From assembly GCA_016946835.1 (NCBI GenBank), contig JACVTC010000037.1:786501-850500 (forward strand): a stretch of 64,000 nt of DNA. The letters are read 5' to 3'. The DNA comes from Neocallimastix lanati (nom. inval.). Lineage: Eukaryota > Neocallimastigomycota > Neocallimastigomycetes > Neocallimastigales > Neocallimastigaceae. Both the position numbers and the translations under genes were made by a program. Under the pieces are notes generated by a model. It was not told where the DNA came from. It did no database searches and saw only the letters and a program-made list of their open reading frames with translations. Below, one piece after another: positions 1-11,503 of this stretch (position 1 is its first letter; the number at the start of each line of letters is the position of its first letter).

Positions 1-44
1 TTCTATTATATTAATTTCTTATTCATTTGTAAATAATATTATAC

Positions 45-415
45 TTCATTTAATCTAGTACAAAGATCAATTGGATTAATGTAATCACATTCTAAATCAG
101 AGAACATAATTATCTATTTATTTATTTATATTCAAAGAAAAAAATAATGAATAAAAAATAAAAATTCAAAATATAAAGAATTAAGGCAATAAGCATTTTT
201 CTTTAAAAATATTATATATATACGAGTAATCAATTTATATTGTCATTTTATTTATTATTTTTCTTCTTTAAACTCTTTTTATTAATTACTTTTATTGTTA
301 GTAATAAAAAAAATATTTATATTTATTAAAAAAAGGATACAAAGTAGACCATAATAAATAATAAGAGTGCAGATATAATTGCTGCAAATATAAATAAAAA
401 TGCTTCCCAACCCAT
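45..415 (-). CDS. ERV14: Cornichon/Erv14-family ER cargo receptor, N-terminal exons only (partial)
   Basis: Two exons are readable on the minus strand: 415-341 (25 codons) and 113-45 (23 codons), joined in phase 0 across a 227-bp GT..AG intron. A further GT donor follows at 44, so the gene runs off the left edge. Exon 1 starts MGWEAFLFIF and forms one hydrophobic transmembrane helix ending in VYF. Exon 2 reads IIMFSDLECDYINPIDLC, which closely matches the conserved first-loop signature of cornichon/Erv14 proteins. The family (known) recruits transmembrane cargo into COPII vesicles at the ER. Exon 1 is too short for routine ORF finding. About 48 residues are visible; the family usually has about 135-160, so roughly two thirds is missing. 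Identification is strong because both exons fit the family in order. The symbol follows the yeast orthologue name. Confidence 0.87.
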
Positions 416-457
416 TTTTAATATTTCTTATCTCTAAAAAAAATAAAAATAGGTTAT

Positions 458-458
<1 letters not shown>

Positions 459-519
<61 letters not shown>

Positions 520-520
520 A
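459..520. repeat. Compound AAT/AAG microsatellite
   Basis: About ten AAT units are followed directly by about ten AAG units. The tract lies 45-105 bp upstream of the cornichon start codon, so length changes could affect its promoter. No other function is visible. Confidence 0.85.
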
Positions 521-1540
521 TTAATTAATATTATTTTCTTTACATTTATATATTATAAATAAATCCATAATCAAAAATTAATATTTATATAAATATTTCA
601 ATTTTATTTTTATTCAACATTATTTTCAAATAATTCAGAAAAAAGAGTTTATAATGGTTGATAAATCTTTATAATATTATGTTCCTACTTAAAAATTATT
701 ACTTAAAAAAATTTTTTTTGATAATTAAATATATATATATATAAAATCCTTCGATATATGAATATATTTCTTTTATTCCAATATTTTTGTTTTAAATAAA
801 TATAAAACAAGTAATTTTATATACTAATATATGAAAATAAAAAAATAATTTAGAAAAATCAAATATTTTTATTATATTATACTGAAAAAAGAAGTGCTAT
901 TATAAAATAGAAAAATTGTAATATTCTATAAAAATATATCTAATAAAATATTTATACATACCTTTTAAAAGTTAATAATTAAATTTTACTATTTCTTTTC
1001 CTTGTAATGTATATATGTATATATATATATATAATTTATATAATTATTTTAAATATGCTATTAAAACAATGATTTATTATTAAATTCTTTAATATTTTTC
1101 ATAATTTTTTTAAAAAAAAAAAATTATTAAAAAAATTAATATAACATAAAAAAAATTAGTATATCTGCAAAGTTCGAAGTAAAAAAAATAATAATGATTA
1201 AAATTAATGTTCATATATTAAATTTTATTTTATTATTTATCTACTTAATACATTATTTATTTATTTACTTAATTTATTATTTATTTATTTATTTAAATTT
1301 ATATAATAACAAAATTAATGATGGAAAATAAAAGAATAATTATTACAAATTAATTTAATTGAAATTTATTATTATTATTATTATAATTATTATTATAATT
1401 AATAAGTATATTTACATTTATGTAAATAAATAAAATTAATACGTTTATTTTAATGTTGTATAAATTTATGTTAGCAATCCATTTAAATATTTTGTGCAAC
1501 TAGTATATATGCAACAAATGTATTCACGTGATATACAATT
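521..1540. other. AT-rich intergenic DNA
   Basis: Almost pure A/T sequence with short TATATA and ATTATT runs. No exon-like or GC-elevated block was seen. It separates the cornichon promoter from the GC-rich island that begins near 1541. Confidence 0.6.
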
Positions 1541-1786
1541 AACAAGTGGAGAGAAGTGTACTATCCACTTCTCTCCTTGTTAACACTTAGGTTATACAAT
1601 CCTCCCTTCAAAGGGAAGCTTGGAACTGGAGAAACACTCCGAGAAAAAGTGTACTAGAAAATTCTCAGCAATAATATGCATGTCAGAGAGTCAATACATA
1701 ATACTCAGTAAGACCGTCTAGCAGGGAGAATATCCACCTATACCTTGAGGGGGGTTGGAAATAAGGACGATATACACTTGAAGTAA
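1541..1786. other. GC-rich, hairpin-rich island of unknown nature
   Basis: An island of near-balanced composition lies inside almost pure A/T DNA. It opens with a 17-bp hairpin with one bulged base (1541-1558 pairing with 1565-1581, 6-nt loop). Two smaller hairpins follow: 1603-1617 (TCCCTT/AAGGGA type) and GGAG/CTCC around 1627-1641. There is no open reading frame of note on either strand. The motif GTGTACTAGA (1649-1658), preceded by CCGAG, also occurs in the first 30 nt of the full-length LINE at 32740. The motif GTAAGAC..CTAGCAGGG near 1710-1727 resembles the end of the LINE ORF. It could be a structured RNA, a SINE or a decayed retroelement end. The evidence is compositional and by eye. 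Confidence 0.4.
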
Positions 1787-2684
1787 AAAATTAAAAAAAT
1801 AACCTTGTTAACCAAAATATTACCTATTATTATATATTATATTAAATAAATAAACATCAATAATTATTTATTTAATTATAATTTATTCATGTATTCATTA
1901 TTTTATTTTTTTTTTATAGTAAAACAAAAATAATTTTTTTAAATAATAGTAGTTAATAAATGATTAAATAATCATTTATTAATTAATTGAAATCAATTTT
2001 GAAAGTACTGTAAGTTTATATTATTAATAAAATCAATCATATTATTAATATCTAAAGATGATAAAATTTATGGATTACAATTAATAAAAAAGAAAATTTA
2101 AATTTTAATTTAAAATTTAATATAATTAAAGATTATTTAAAGATTGATCTATTAATGTAATTCTGAAATACATTATTGTTTAAAAATATTTCAATTTATT
2201 CTGTATTAATTACATTGTATTAATTGTATTTATTAATTTTTAAAATTTATAATTACATTTTTCTATTATCCACAAATGATCAAGTCTTTTTTTTTTTAAA
2301 TAGTTAGTATTATTTTATTAAAAAAAAAAATAAAATTAACTATTTATATTATTAAGAGATGACCTAACAGAAGATATCAATATATATAAAATATTATATA
2401 TACATATTTATAAAATATAAAATACTTTACTAAAATTCATTAATAAAAAATATGTATTATTATAAGATATGTAAAATATAAATATAATTATATATATAGT
2501 TATATAAAATTTACTATATTAAGTATAAAGAATAATATATTTTTAATTTTATTATTTTTTTTAATAATTTTTTGATTGAATTTTATTCGATTAAATATAT
2601 TAATTTATTTTATATAAAAAAAACATATAAAAAAAATTTTTTTTTAAACTTATTTAAATATAAAAAAAAAAAGTTTAAATAAAA
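1787..2684. other. AT-rich intergenic DNA, HAD-gene upstream region
   Basis: A/T-rich, without recognisable exons. Long A and T runs near 2610-2675 lie just upstream of the HAD phosphatase start codon and are typical of promoters and 5' UTRs in this genome. Confidence 0.5.
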
Positions 2685-4520
2685 ATGTGTGATATTATTC
2701 CAAAAAAGTTAGAAACTTCAGAAGAAAAGCATAATTTCATCAATTCTTTCGATAATTTCTTATTTGATTGTGATGGTGTTATCTGGCATGCTAGTACTGT
2801 ATTAGAAGGTGTTCGTGAAGTTTTGTACACCTTAAAAAAGATGGTATTTATATATATATATACTGATTAATTTTTAAAATTTCAAAATTACAAGATTTCA
2901 AATTCAAAAAAATTTAAAACTTTGGATTAAAATATTATATAATATGTATCTATCTTTAAATTAACTTATATTAAATATTTATACGTTAATTAATATTATA
3001 TTTTTTTTTAAATTAGGGCAAAAGAATTATTTATGTTACTAATAACAGTTCTAAATCCAGAGCTACCTACTTAAAGAAATTCCAAAAATTAGATTTACCA
3101 GCTACTCTTGTAAATATTAATTTTTTTTTTTCTTAATATTTAAACATTTTATTATTAATAAATCTGAAAATTGAAAAAAAAAAAAAAAAATAATAAATAA
3201 ATAAATTTCAAAGAAAAAATTATTTTTATTTTTATTGTTATTAAATAAATTTATTTAATTTTATATGTAGTCTAAAAATAAGAATAATTATTTTTTTATT
3301 ATATGTATAATTAATATAATTAATTAATGTAATGAATTTTAGGATGATATTTTCAGTTCAGCTGTTGCTGCAGCTTACTATGTTAAACATTTTGTTAATA
3401 TTAAAGAAGACGAAAAAATTTATGTTGTTGGTGGTGAAGGTATTTGCAGAGAATTAGAAGAACAAGGTGTTCATTGGTGTGGTTCTGATGTAAGATATTA
3501 TCATCATTGTAGATGCGATGATATATTTATACTTTTTATTCTTATATATATATATATCATAATAATAGTAATAATAATAGTAATAGTAATAATAATAGTA
3601 ATAATAATAGTAATAATAATAATAAAATCAATTATTAAATTATTTAATTATATATTTAATAAATGGCGTTTTTACATGAAATTCAAAAATGTAAATTTCA
3701 TAATTCAAATTTAATGCTTAAATAATAATATTAATAATATATTAAAAGGATGACAATAAACCAATTTCTGAGGAAGAATTTACAGAAATTCAACCTGACC
3801 CAAAAGTTAGAGCCGTAATGTTCGGTTTTGATGTTAATATTAACTACAGAAAATTTGCCAGAGCTTTTACTTACTTAAATTCAAATCCAGATTGTTTATT
3901 CTTAGCTACTAACACCGATATGACCTATCCAACCAAACACTTAGAATTCCCAGGTAAATATGAATAAATTAATAAATTAATAAATATAACATAATATAAT
4001 ATAAGATTGTTATATAATAAATAATTTCAACAATACTGTTAATGAAAAATAAAAGTAAAATAAATTCAAAGAAAAGAAAAGAAAAGAAAAAAAGTAAATA
4101 AATTAATATATATATTTTTCCTTTATTAATATTTTAATTTAGGAACTGGTTCTATGATTCATACACTTATTGCTGGTACTAAACGTACTCCAACTGTTTT
4201 AGGAAAACCAACTACTAATATGATGGATTGCATTATTCAAAAGTAAAATTTTTATAGTTACTATAATAAATTATTAAATCGAATATATAATATTAAATTT
4301 ATTAAAAAATTTTTAAATATATATATTTTTTATATATATTCCAAAAGGTTTAATTTAGATCGTTCTAGAACTTGTATGGTTGGTGACAGGTAACGATTTA
4401 TTATTTTTAAAATATAAAATATATTAAAATAAAATAAAAATAAAAATAAATAAATGAATAAACTATTAAATATATACTAAAAATATATTCTAATATTCTA
4501 ATTAAATTATATATGTAATT

Positions 4521-4557
<37 letters not shown>

Positions 4558-4595
4558 CAATAATAATTAAAATAAAATAAAATAAATAAATAAAA

Positions 4596-4626
<31 letters not shown>

Positions 4627-4775
4627 GACTTATTACTGATATTGCTTTTGGTAAGAACAGTAACTTATCTACTTTACTTGTTTTAACCGGTGTTACTACC
4701 GTTGAAGCTATGAATGAAAGTAAGGATATTAAGCCAAACTATTATATTTCTAGTTTAGGTGATTTACATGCATAA
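2685..4775 (+). CDS. HAD-superfamily phosphatase, phosphoglycolate/p-nitrophenylphosphatase (PGP/Pho13) type, 7 exons
   Basis: Seven exons join in frame: 2685-2843, 3017-3109, 3343-3489, 3749-3953, 4143-4242, 4348-4389 and 4628-4775, giving 297 residues, normal for the family. All four HAD motifs are present. Motif I is DCDGVIW with nucleophile D28 and acid/base D30. Motif II is YVTNNS with T61. Motif III is the LGKP lysine K223. Motif IV is MVGDRLITDI with D248 and D253. The insertion between motifs II and III is the C2-type cap of the Pho13/PGP subfamily. Members (known) dephosphorylate 2-phosphoglycolate and side products such as 2-phospho-L-lactate or 4-phosphoerythronate, acting as metabolite repair enzymes in the cytosol. 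Substrate cannot be fixed from sequence. All introns start GTAA, GTAT or GTAAG and end AG. The gene has a clear GC rise over its introns. Exon 1 alone mimics a 61-codon ORF by reading into intron 1. Confidence 0.9.
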
Positions 4776-5298
4776 ATATAATACAATACAATACAGTAAA
4801 ATAAAATAAAAAATTAATAGATTAAGAATAATATAACATTTAAAAAAAATCTAGTAATAATAATATAAATAATGATTAAAAAAATTAAAAGCTTTTAAAT
4901 GTATGTTATATTAAGTAAACATAATAAAAATAAAAAAATAAAAAAATAAAAAATTCTACATTTAAATATAAATATATAAAATTTATATATTATACTTTAT
5001 ATAAATTAGTTTCATTATTTAATCTAATGTAATAATATGTAATATTAGTATTGGTATTGGAATTAGTATTAATATTAGTAATATAATTATTATAATTATT
5101 ATTGTATTTATTGTTGTTATAATTATTGGTAATGTTGTTGTTTGAATTTTATCGATTGAATTATTTAATTATTTAATTTATTTTTTATTTTTTACTACAA
5201 TTGCTTTACTGAAATTAGCATTTCTAATAATATTATTAAAGGAAATTTTTGATTAAATAAAAAAAATATATATATTTATATTATTTTATCATAATATA
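4776..5298. other. AT-rich 3' flank of HAD gene
   Basis: A/T-rich, with TAATAT and Asn/Ile-codon-like simple repeats around 5045-5140. Nothing gene-like was seen. Confidence 0.5.
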
Positions 5299-5450
5299 TT
5301 TTATTTTATTTTATTTTATTTTATTTTATTCTATTCAATCTGTACTTTATATTCTTATTCCTCTATTTATTTTGTTTTATTTTATTTTATTCAATATGTA
5401 CTTTATATTCTTATTTTACTATTTATTTTATTTTATTTTGTTTTATTCCT
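5299..5450. repeat. TTTTA-rich minisatellite with a two-copy duplication
   Basis: A block containing TGTACTTTATATTCTTATT occurs twice, about 57 bp apart (cores near 5340 and 5397). Both copies are flanked by TTTTA runs. This looks like local slippage duplication. Confidence 0.7.
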
Positions 5451-6391
5451 ATAAATTTTAATGATTATAAAAACTGACAAATATAGGGAATTTTTTTTTT
5501 TTTCAAAATATTAAGAATAAAAATAAGATAAAATAAAATAAAATAGATAATGAGTGATTTGAATACCCAACCTTCCATTCTGGAGTTTATATTGTAATGA
5601 CCTTTTTTTTCTCATTTTATAGCTTATTTCAAACTTATTTCAGTCTAACACAATAATACAGAATAAATATTTCATAAAAAATCGTTTTCAGTAGACACTC
5701 TACTGTTGCACCAACTCATCTTTCTTGAAATTCAACTATTCAAAAATTTAGTAGTTGTTTTAATTCAATTGAGATACATAAACTGTTAACTATAATATTT
5801 TAAATATTATATTTTTTTTTGCATTTATGTTAACAACTATTTTATAATATTATAAAGTAGTACATATATGTAATAAATTTATAGTAAAAAATATATATTA
5901 ATATAACAAATCCATTACTATAACATCAGATTTTACTATATTTAAGACTATATCCATACTTTTTTTTTTTTTTGAACTATTAATGTTAAACTTGATATAC
6001 ATAATTCATAATTTGATATACAAATATTTTTTGTAGTACTTTAATACAAAAAAAATAATTATGATAATTTTATATTGAGTATTGAAATAATATTTCCGCC
6101 AAACAAGCAATCAAAAAAAAAAAAAAAAAAAAAAAAAAACTAATATCAATAAAATAGATAGTATTATATATCCACTAGACTCACTCAAATTTAAAAAATT
6201 AATTATTTTATTTATCATAAAAAATCAATTTCTTAATCAATTTGTTGTGTTGAAGAATGAAAACAGTCATTAGTATTTTGGTCTAATAAACTAGAAGAAG
6301 TACTAATAAAGGTTCTTCTTTACCACTCAATTCATCATTGATTTTTTTAATTGTAAAAAAAAATAAAATTATTATTTATCAGTAAAATATG

Positions 6392-6426
<35 letters not shown>

Positions 6427-6438
6427 GTAAGAGTGAGG
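5451..6438. other. Intergenic DNA with possible retroelement debris
   Basis: 5550-5790 has a less biased composition than the surroundings but no open frame. A 26-nt A run near 6114-6139 on the plus strand may be the poly(A) scar of an old plus-strand retroinsertion. A TA microsatellite lies at 6396-6424. Nothing was identified by homology. Confidence 0.35.
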
Positions 6439-8297
6439 CTATACTTTTATTACTAATTTATATGTTAGATATAACTGATTGAAGTGATAAATTATCGCTG
6501 AATGTAATTCCAAGATAAGTATGATAAGTATAACATGAAACCTTAGGAATAGAGTACATACCAAGAAAGAAAATGAATTTTCAAAAGAATGAAAATGAAC
6601 AAAGTTAAGAACTTTAATTACCATAGCTGCACATTTATTTATTCCAAATGACAATTTGTTTTTGTCAGCCAATTTAAAGACATAATGAAGAAGTGAATTA
6701 ATTTTCTCAGTACTAGAAGCTGTTAAAACAATATCATATACAAATAAACCTCTACAGCAATTTTTATTTCCAATATTGAACACCGTATTTATCACAGATG
6801 TCTTAAACATTATTTATAAATAAATTAAATAAAATAGGAGAAAGGAGGTACCCTTGATGCAAACCACGATGAATGTCAAACACATATATGCTATTTCTTA
6901 AAGCATGTCAAGAAAACAAGCACGAGCTTTAGATGTTAACATATAGATTAGAGAGAAAATTAAAGCTTTCACCATGAATAACGATATGAAACAATTTAGT
7001 TAAAATATTGAAATAGATACTGAATCATAAGCCTTTTTAAAATCTAAGAAGGTTACAAATGTAAGCTTATTATTACTTATTATTAAATTTTCTTCTTAGA
7101 CAGATTTCTCTGAGAGAAATATAGAGAGTAATACACTGATACATTCTTCTAGAAGGAGTAGGAGCACGAAAACCTTCTGAGTCATCTTTCTTACAGGAAA
7201 GGATAAGAGGGAAGTGGTCAGATATATCATTGAATGTACTACAAACAGATACCTTATTAATGTATTCCTTCATTTTACAATTAAATAAAACATGATCAAT
7301 ACAGGACGATCTACCATCCCGAGCCCATGTGAAATCGAGACCTGATAACTTTTTAGTGAACCACTGATGAGATGATTTATTAAGTAAACTTACTAATTGG
7401 GATTTAGACATATTAAAGTCACCTACAAGAATAGAAGGTGTATTAGTATGTTTCTTTATCCAATTAGTAATTTCTGAAAAGGCATTCTTTCTTTCTTCCT
7501 TATGAGTAACCGTAGGAACATAAATATTACCAATAATGCATTTAATTCCCCAAAAAGAAGTAATGTTGACAGAAATGATATACTTATATTCAAAGGGATC
7601 AGGAGAAAATGAACAAGAACGATGTACACTTATACTAAGACCTCTCATACCGGGTATATATGGATCAGCTTTTCGTAAAATTGTATTATAGTGACAAAGA
7701 AATGGGTAATTATTTGAATGTACATTAAGGTATTGGCTATTACCGACCTCTTGCAAGCAAATACAGATGGGTTTAAAAATTTCATTAAAGTATCTAATAC
7801 CATCACGTTTTTCATCATTCCATCCATTAATGTTCCAACTGACACAAAGATTAAAGAACTGAGTAGACGGTGAATAAATATTACTATAAAGAAAATCTTT
7901 AGCCATTGATTTAGTTTCAAAAGAGGAAAATTTGTTGTTAAATTTCTTAACTTCACTGAAAGTTCTGATTTTGTCGGTTTGGATCCAATTAATTTTATTG
8001 ATTGGAAGGCAATGGGTAAGAAGAAATAAAATATTTAGGTAATAAGAGGGTTTATCATAGTTTATCCTTAAAATGAAGTAATTTTCCATATTAGGTGTGT
8101 GTGTTTTTATAATTCCATGAACTATTTCATTGCAATTGGAAATACGTTTACTAAGAAATTCCCAAAGTTTACTAACAGACCATGATTGAAGATCATGAAT
8201 AAAGATAAGAATGAAATCTTTATTCTGAATATCGTATCTTCAAAGGCCACGCCGCAAAACAGGTATAGTTGCTGAATTTGAAGAAGTATTATCCATT
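6439..8297 (-). pseudogene. LINE retrotransposon ORF remnant (APE endonuclease plus partial reverse transcriptase)
   Basis: This is a decayed relative of the intact LINE at 27418-32740. The start region (8297) is followed by a homologous N-terminal domain with an in-frame stop. At 8089-7073 there is a readable endonuclease: CVSWNINGW, CLQEVGN, GNIYVP, LVGDFNMS, SSCIDHVLFN and SDHFPLIL. The frame then jumps from the end of the endonuclease (near SDHFPLILSCKK) straight into reverse-transcriptase text (ISLREICLRRK), so the linker and RT fingers are deleted. Below 7073 a shifted frame gives FKKAYDS-like text with stops. 6810-6439 holds a degraded palm (LFVYDIVLTA in place of FADD). The zinc-knuckle end is not seen. 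It is inactive and older than the other LINE copies here. Confidence 0.85.
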
Positions 8298-9000
8298 TCA
8301 AGAAAGCCTAAAAAATAAAATAAAAGAAGAATAAAATAAAAAATAATAAAAATAATAAAAAAAAAAAAAAAAAAATAGATAAAAAAAAATTTTTTTTTTT
8401 TTATATATATATATAACAAAATAAAATAAAAAATAAAAGAGAAAGTAAATTCCCTTTAAATAGTAAATAAAAAATATTGGTGTTGAATATTTGAAAGCTT
8501 GAAATATAAAATTGTTCTTGATGATTTAATAGATTATAGATTTTGTAAATAATTGATTTTATCCGGTATAACTGATATAATATTTATAAATTTACACAAG
8601 GGTTAGAAATTTATTGATACAAAATTACTTGTATATACTGTTAAAATGAATAATTGTTTCTTTTTATCGTTTGACTGATTGTAATTCTTTCAATTAATAA
8701 AGCGCTTTAAGATGTTAAAAATTTTCTGTTGAATAATCATAAATTAGCTAAAAGTATATTTAAAAAGAAAAAAAAAATTAGTAGAGAAAGACTATAAAAA
8801 AGATTCCCATCCGTTAAATAATGTCTTAAACACAAACTTTGGAGTGAATCAATCTCCTACATTTCCATTTTACAATAGCTACATGAAAGTATAAATAATA
8901 CTATAGAAAAATACATATACAAAATAATGCTAAAGTAAAAAATACAATAGATTCATTTCAATGATAATATGTAGAAACTACATGATATTATTAATTATAC
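8298..9000 (-). mobile_element. LINE 5' UTR remnant
   Basis: Two blocks match other LINE 5' regions in the window. 8645-8760 resembles 11618-11735 (shared TTGTAATTCTTTCAAT and TTCTGTTGAATAATCATAAA). 8838-8990 resembles 32378-32500 (shared GAGTGAATCAATCTC, CTACATGA and AATACAATAGATTC). It continues the decayed LINE of 6439-8297 upstream. The exact 5' end is not resolved. Confidence 0.6.
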
Positions 9001-9049
9001 AACTCCAATGTTACTACATATCCAGTTTAAATCAATATAAAACATCAGG

Positions 9050-9236
9050 TTCACTTTCTACAGTCTTCCACTTCCAGTATTCCAGTTTTCACTCTTCGTA
9101 CTAGAAGCCACTTTAGAAAGGATAACCATCGATTATCATCAGAATCACAGAAAGCTGTAATTAGTACACCTGATATAGGTTATTCCTTTTCCATCAACCC
9201 TTCATGGACCTGGAAAAACAGTCCACATCATTGGGG
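9050..9236. other. Unidentified block of balanced composition
   Basis: GC content is well above the flanks. On the minus strand a stretch of about 40 codons is open (includes SDDNRWLSFLKWLL), with stops upstream. It borders the LINE fragment at 9237. It may be a decayed exon or part of another element; I do not recognise it. Confidence 0.3.
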
Positions 9237-9390
9237 AATACCATTGTTAATCAGAGAGATACCTCGATAATTGTCACAATCAGATAGATCATCTCCTTTT
9301 TAAGGAATAGATATAATACTTGCTTCATTCCAAGAGCTAGGAAATTCTCCATTCCAAATTCTTGAGTTCATCTTTTGTAAACAATTTAAA

Positions 9391-9395
<5 letters not shown>
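9237..9395 (-). pseudogene. LINE fragment (RT fingers), downstream half of an interrupted copy
   Basis: Nearly identical to 29665-29824 in the intact LINE. It encodes the SSWNEASIISIP / NYRGISLINNG region of the reverse transcriptase, with a stop introduced near 9301. It ends at AATTTAAACCAGA (9383-9395), the left copy of the 13-bp duplication that flanks the LINE inserted at 9396-11490. Its continuation starts at 11504. Confidence 0.85.
9383..9395. repeat. 13-bp target-site duplication, left copy
   Basis: AATTTAAACCAGA, repeated exactly at 11491-11503. The two copies bracket a T run and the 5'-truncated LINE, as expected for target-primed reverse transcription. Confidence 0.9.
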
Positions 9396-9435
<40 letters not shown>

Positions 9436-11490
9436 CAGGGAAGAGAATACACTTCCAAAACTTTATTAAATTTTATTTTAAAAAAATACATGTAGGTGAA
9501 AAGTACATTTGAAATTAAAAATAAAAAAATTAAAAAATTAAAAAATAAAAAAATAAAAAAGCTCGAAAATACTATGTATTTCGGCAAGTTGTACTATGAG
9601 GGAATTTTTCCCTTCCTAACAAATAAAAAAGAAATAAAACCTAGAAGTAACATCTTTAAAATAGATAGTGTGGTGTCCACCAAACTCTCCCTGGATTCAT
9701 CATTTATTGAACTACTAGGGCAAGATTCATCCTTCGTAGAAATAGATGGCGATCCTGTATTATCATTATGCCTTATCAGTACGACGTCGACGCTCTTGGA
9801 TAAGTTTGGTATTTTGCAATACCTATCAAATAATAGCTCAAACGAACTACTTATGATAGGTATTGCACTTGTTAAGAATTCCGCCAAGCCCACAATTTTT
9901 GGAACAGGTGACTCAGATGAACCTTTGAAAAGTAGTTCATTTAATTGTCTCTGTTCCCCACTATCGAAATGTAGCTCATTTAAAACTAAAGTCCCACCAA
10001 GAAGGAACAAATATATATAATGATTGATATAATCTTCAAAATTAGAAATAGAGTCATAGGAAGAAAGAGGATTAAACGCTCTAATCTTCCTAAGGAATAA
10101 AACATAGAGATCATCGATGAAATTTAAAGAATTCCATCTAAAAGATGCAAGAGCATCGCATTTAAAAATCCAATGTTCAAAAGATTGTTTATCTTCGCCA
10201 CAACAGGGGCAAGACTTGGGACAATCTTCTGAAACTTTACCCATTCTAATAGCAATAGTAGTATTGTATTTATAACCACAGCGTAAACGTATAATCCACG
10301 AAAACCCTAAGTTGAATTGGGGATATTTTAAGCTAAGCATAATTATAGCTTTATTGTTTGAGAACTTATTACAATCGTAATTTTGACCTTTAATACCTTG
10401 AAATTTGGAAACTAATTTCCAGTAACGTTCTAAAATATCGTCATATTTTTCACATTTATACTTTTTGATTTTTTTATACAGTGTTCTTGATTCTTTAGTC
10501 CAGGAATAATGATGCATTTTGGGAATAGATTTAATAAAATCCTTTATAATACAGTTTGATTTACTCCATTTTGCAAAATATTTAATCTGTAAGGCTGCGC
10601 AGACACCAGCAATAGGAGGAATGCTTAGATCTCGAGATAAATCATAAGTACTCATAGTAGAATTATGTCTAATATAGTCATTGTCTTCTGAACTTGTTTT
10701 ACCATTTTTAGAGAATGAGCCGATACACCAAAATAGACCAGTATTAATTAATGTTTGAATTCTGGCCGTTCTATATTTGTTTGAACCAAGTAAAGGAGAA
10801 TAATAAATTACTTTATTAATAACAAAGGATTGAAGAACTTTTTTTTTGTATGCAATAGGGATAAGTTTATTTGAGAAGAAATGTGTAAATGAAAGAAGGG
10901 ATTTTCTAACTTTAAAATGCATGTGAGATAAAATGTGTTCTAGTAAGAGATCATCAGAAAAAGGAATACAAAGATAAATATAACTAGAAACTTTAGGAAT
11001 AGCATTCATTCCTAAATAGAAGGTTGGGTCACTATAGTTTGGAGGAGATTGGAAGTTCATTGGTTTTATAACCATAGTTGCACATTTTTCAATACCAAAA
11101 GTCATTTCATTTAAATTAGCCCATCTATGTACCTTTTTTAGTAATTTTTCTAAATTTTTTGCACTTGGAGCAATGAGAACAACATCATCAGCAAAGAGTC
11201 CACCACAACACTTTTTTCTTCCAACATTAACACCATACTTTTCACAGTCATTTAGTATATCATTGATGAATAAATTGAATAAGATCGGAGATAATGGACA
11301 ACCTTGACGAACACCTCTTTTAATAGAAAATTCATTTGATAACATTGAAGCAAATCGAGAACGAGCTTTAGATGAAATATATAAATTACATCGAAAATCA
11401 AAACATTTACCACGTACTCCATAATGATATAATTTAGTAAGAATGTTAAAAATAGTAACTGAATCATAAGCTTTTTTAAGATCTAAAAGG
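9396..11490 (-). mobile_element. 5'-truncated LINE insertion with poly(A) tail, nested in an older LINE
   Basis: On the minus strand the element starts abruptly inside the RT domain (LLDLKKAYDS at 11490), runs through the end of the ORF at 9594 and a 3' UTR, and ends in a 37-nt poly(A), seen as the T run 9396-9432. Exact 13-bp direct repeats flank it. Its 3' UTR differs from that of the LINE at 27418-32740, so it belongs to a different subfamily. It is a dead-on-arrival copy, lacking the endonuclease and the 5' end. Confidence 0.92.
9594..11490 (-). pseudogene. LINE ORF C-terminal part: reverse transcriptase palm, thumb and zinc knuckle
   Basis: An open frame of about 631 codons without an upstream start: it enters from the truncation at 11490, and the first ATG is at 11345. 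It contains LLDLKKAYDSV (RT motif with catalytic Asp), GVRQGCPLSPILFNLFIND, GLFADDVVLIAPS with the catalytic DD pair, and a C-terminal knuckle CPKSCPCCGED with later H and C. The frame is uninterrupted, which points to a recent insertion. It is called a pseudogene because the endonuclease and N-terminal domain are missing through 5' truncation. An antisense 174-codon frame at 9496-10020 is a shadow of this ORF. Confidence 0.9.
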
Positions 11491-11503
11491 AATTTAAACC
11501 AGA
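11491..11503. repeat. 13-bp target-site duplication, right copy
   Basis: Exact match to 9383-9395. Immediately after it the interrupted LINE copy resumes with AAGAAGAATTATTTACTG, matching the uninterrupted order in the intact LINE near 29822. Confidence 0.9.

Noticed and set aside
2844-2870. Extension of the 61-codon frame beyond LKKM
   Set aside because: It is read-through into intron 1 of the HAD phosphatase; the splice at 2844 restores the family motif YVTNNS.
9496-10020. 174-codon plus-strand frame
   Set aside because: Fully antisense to the nested LINE ORF, whose minus-strand translation is clearly homologous to RT elements.
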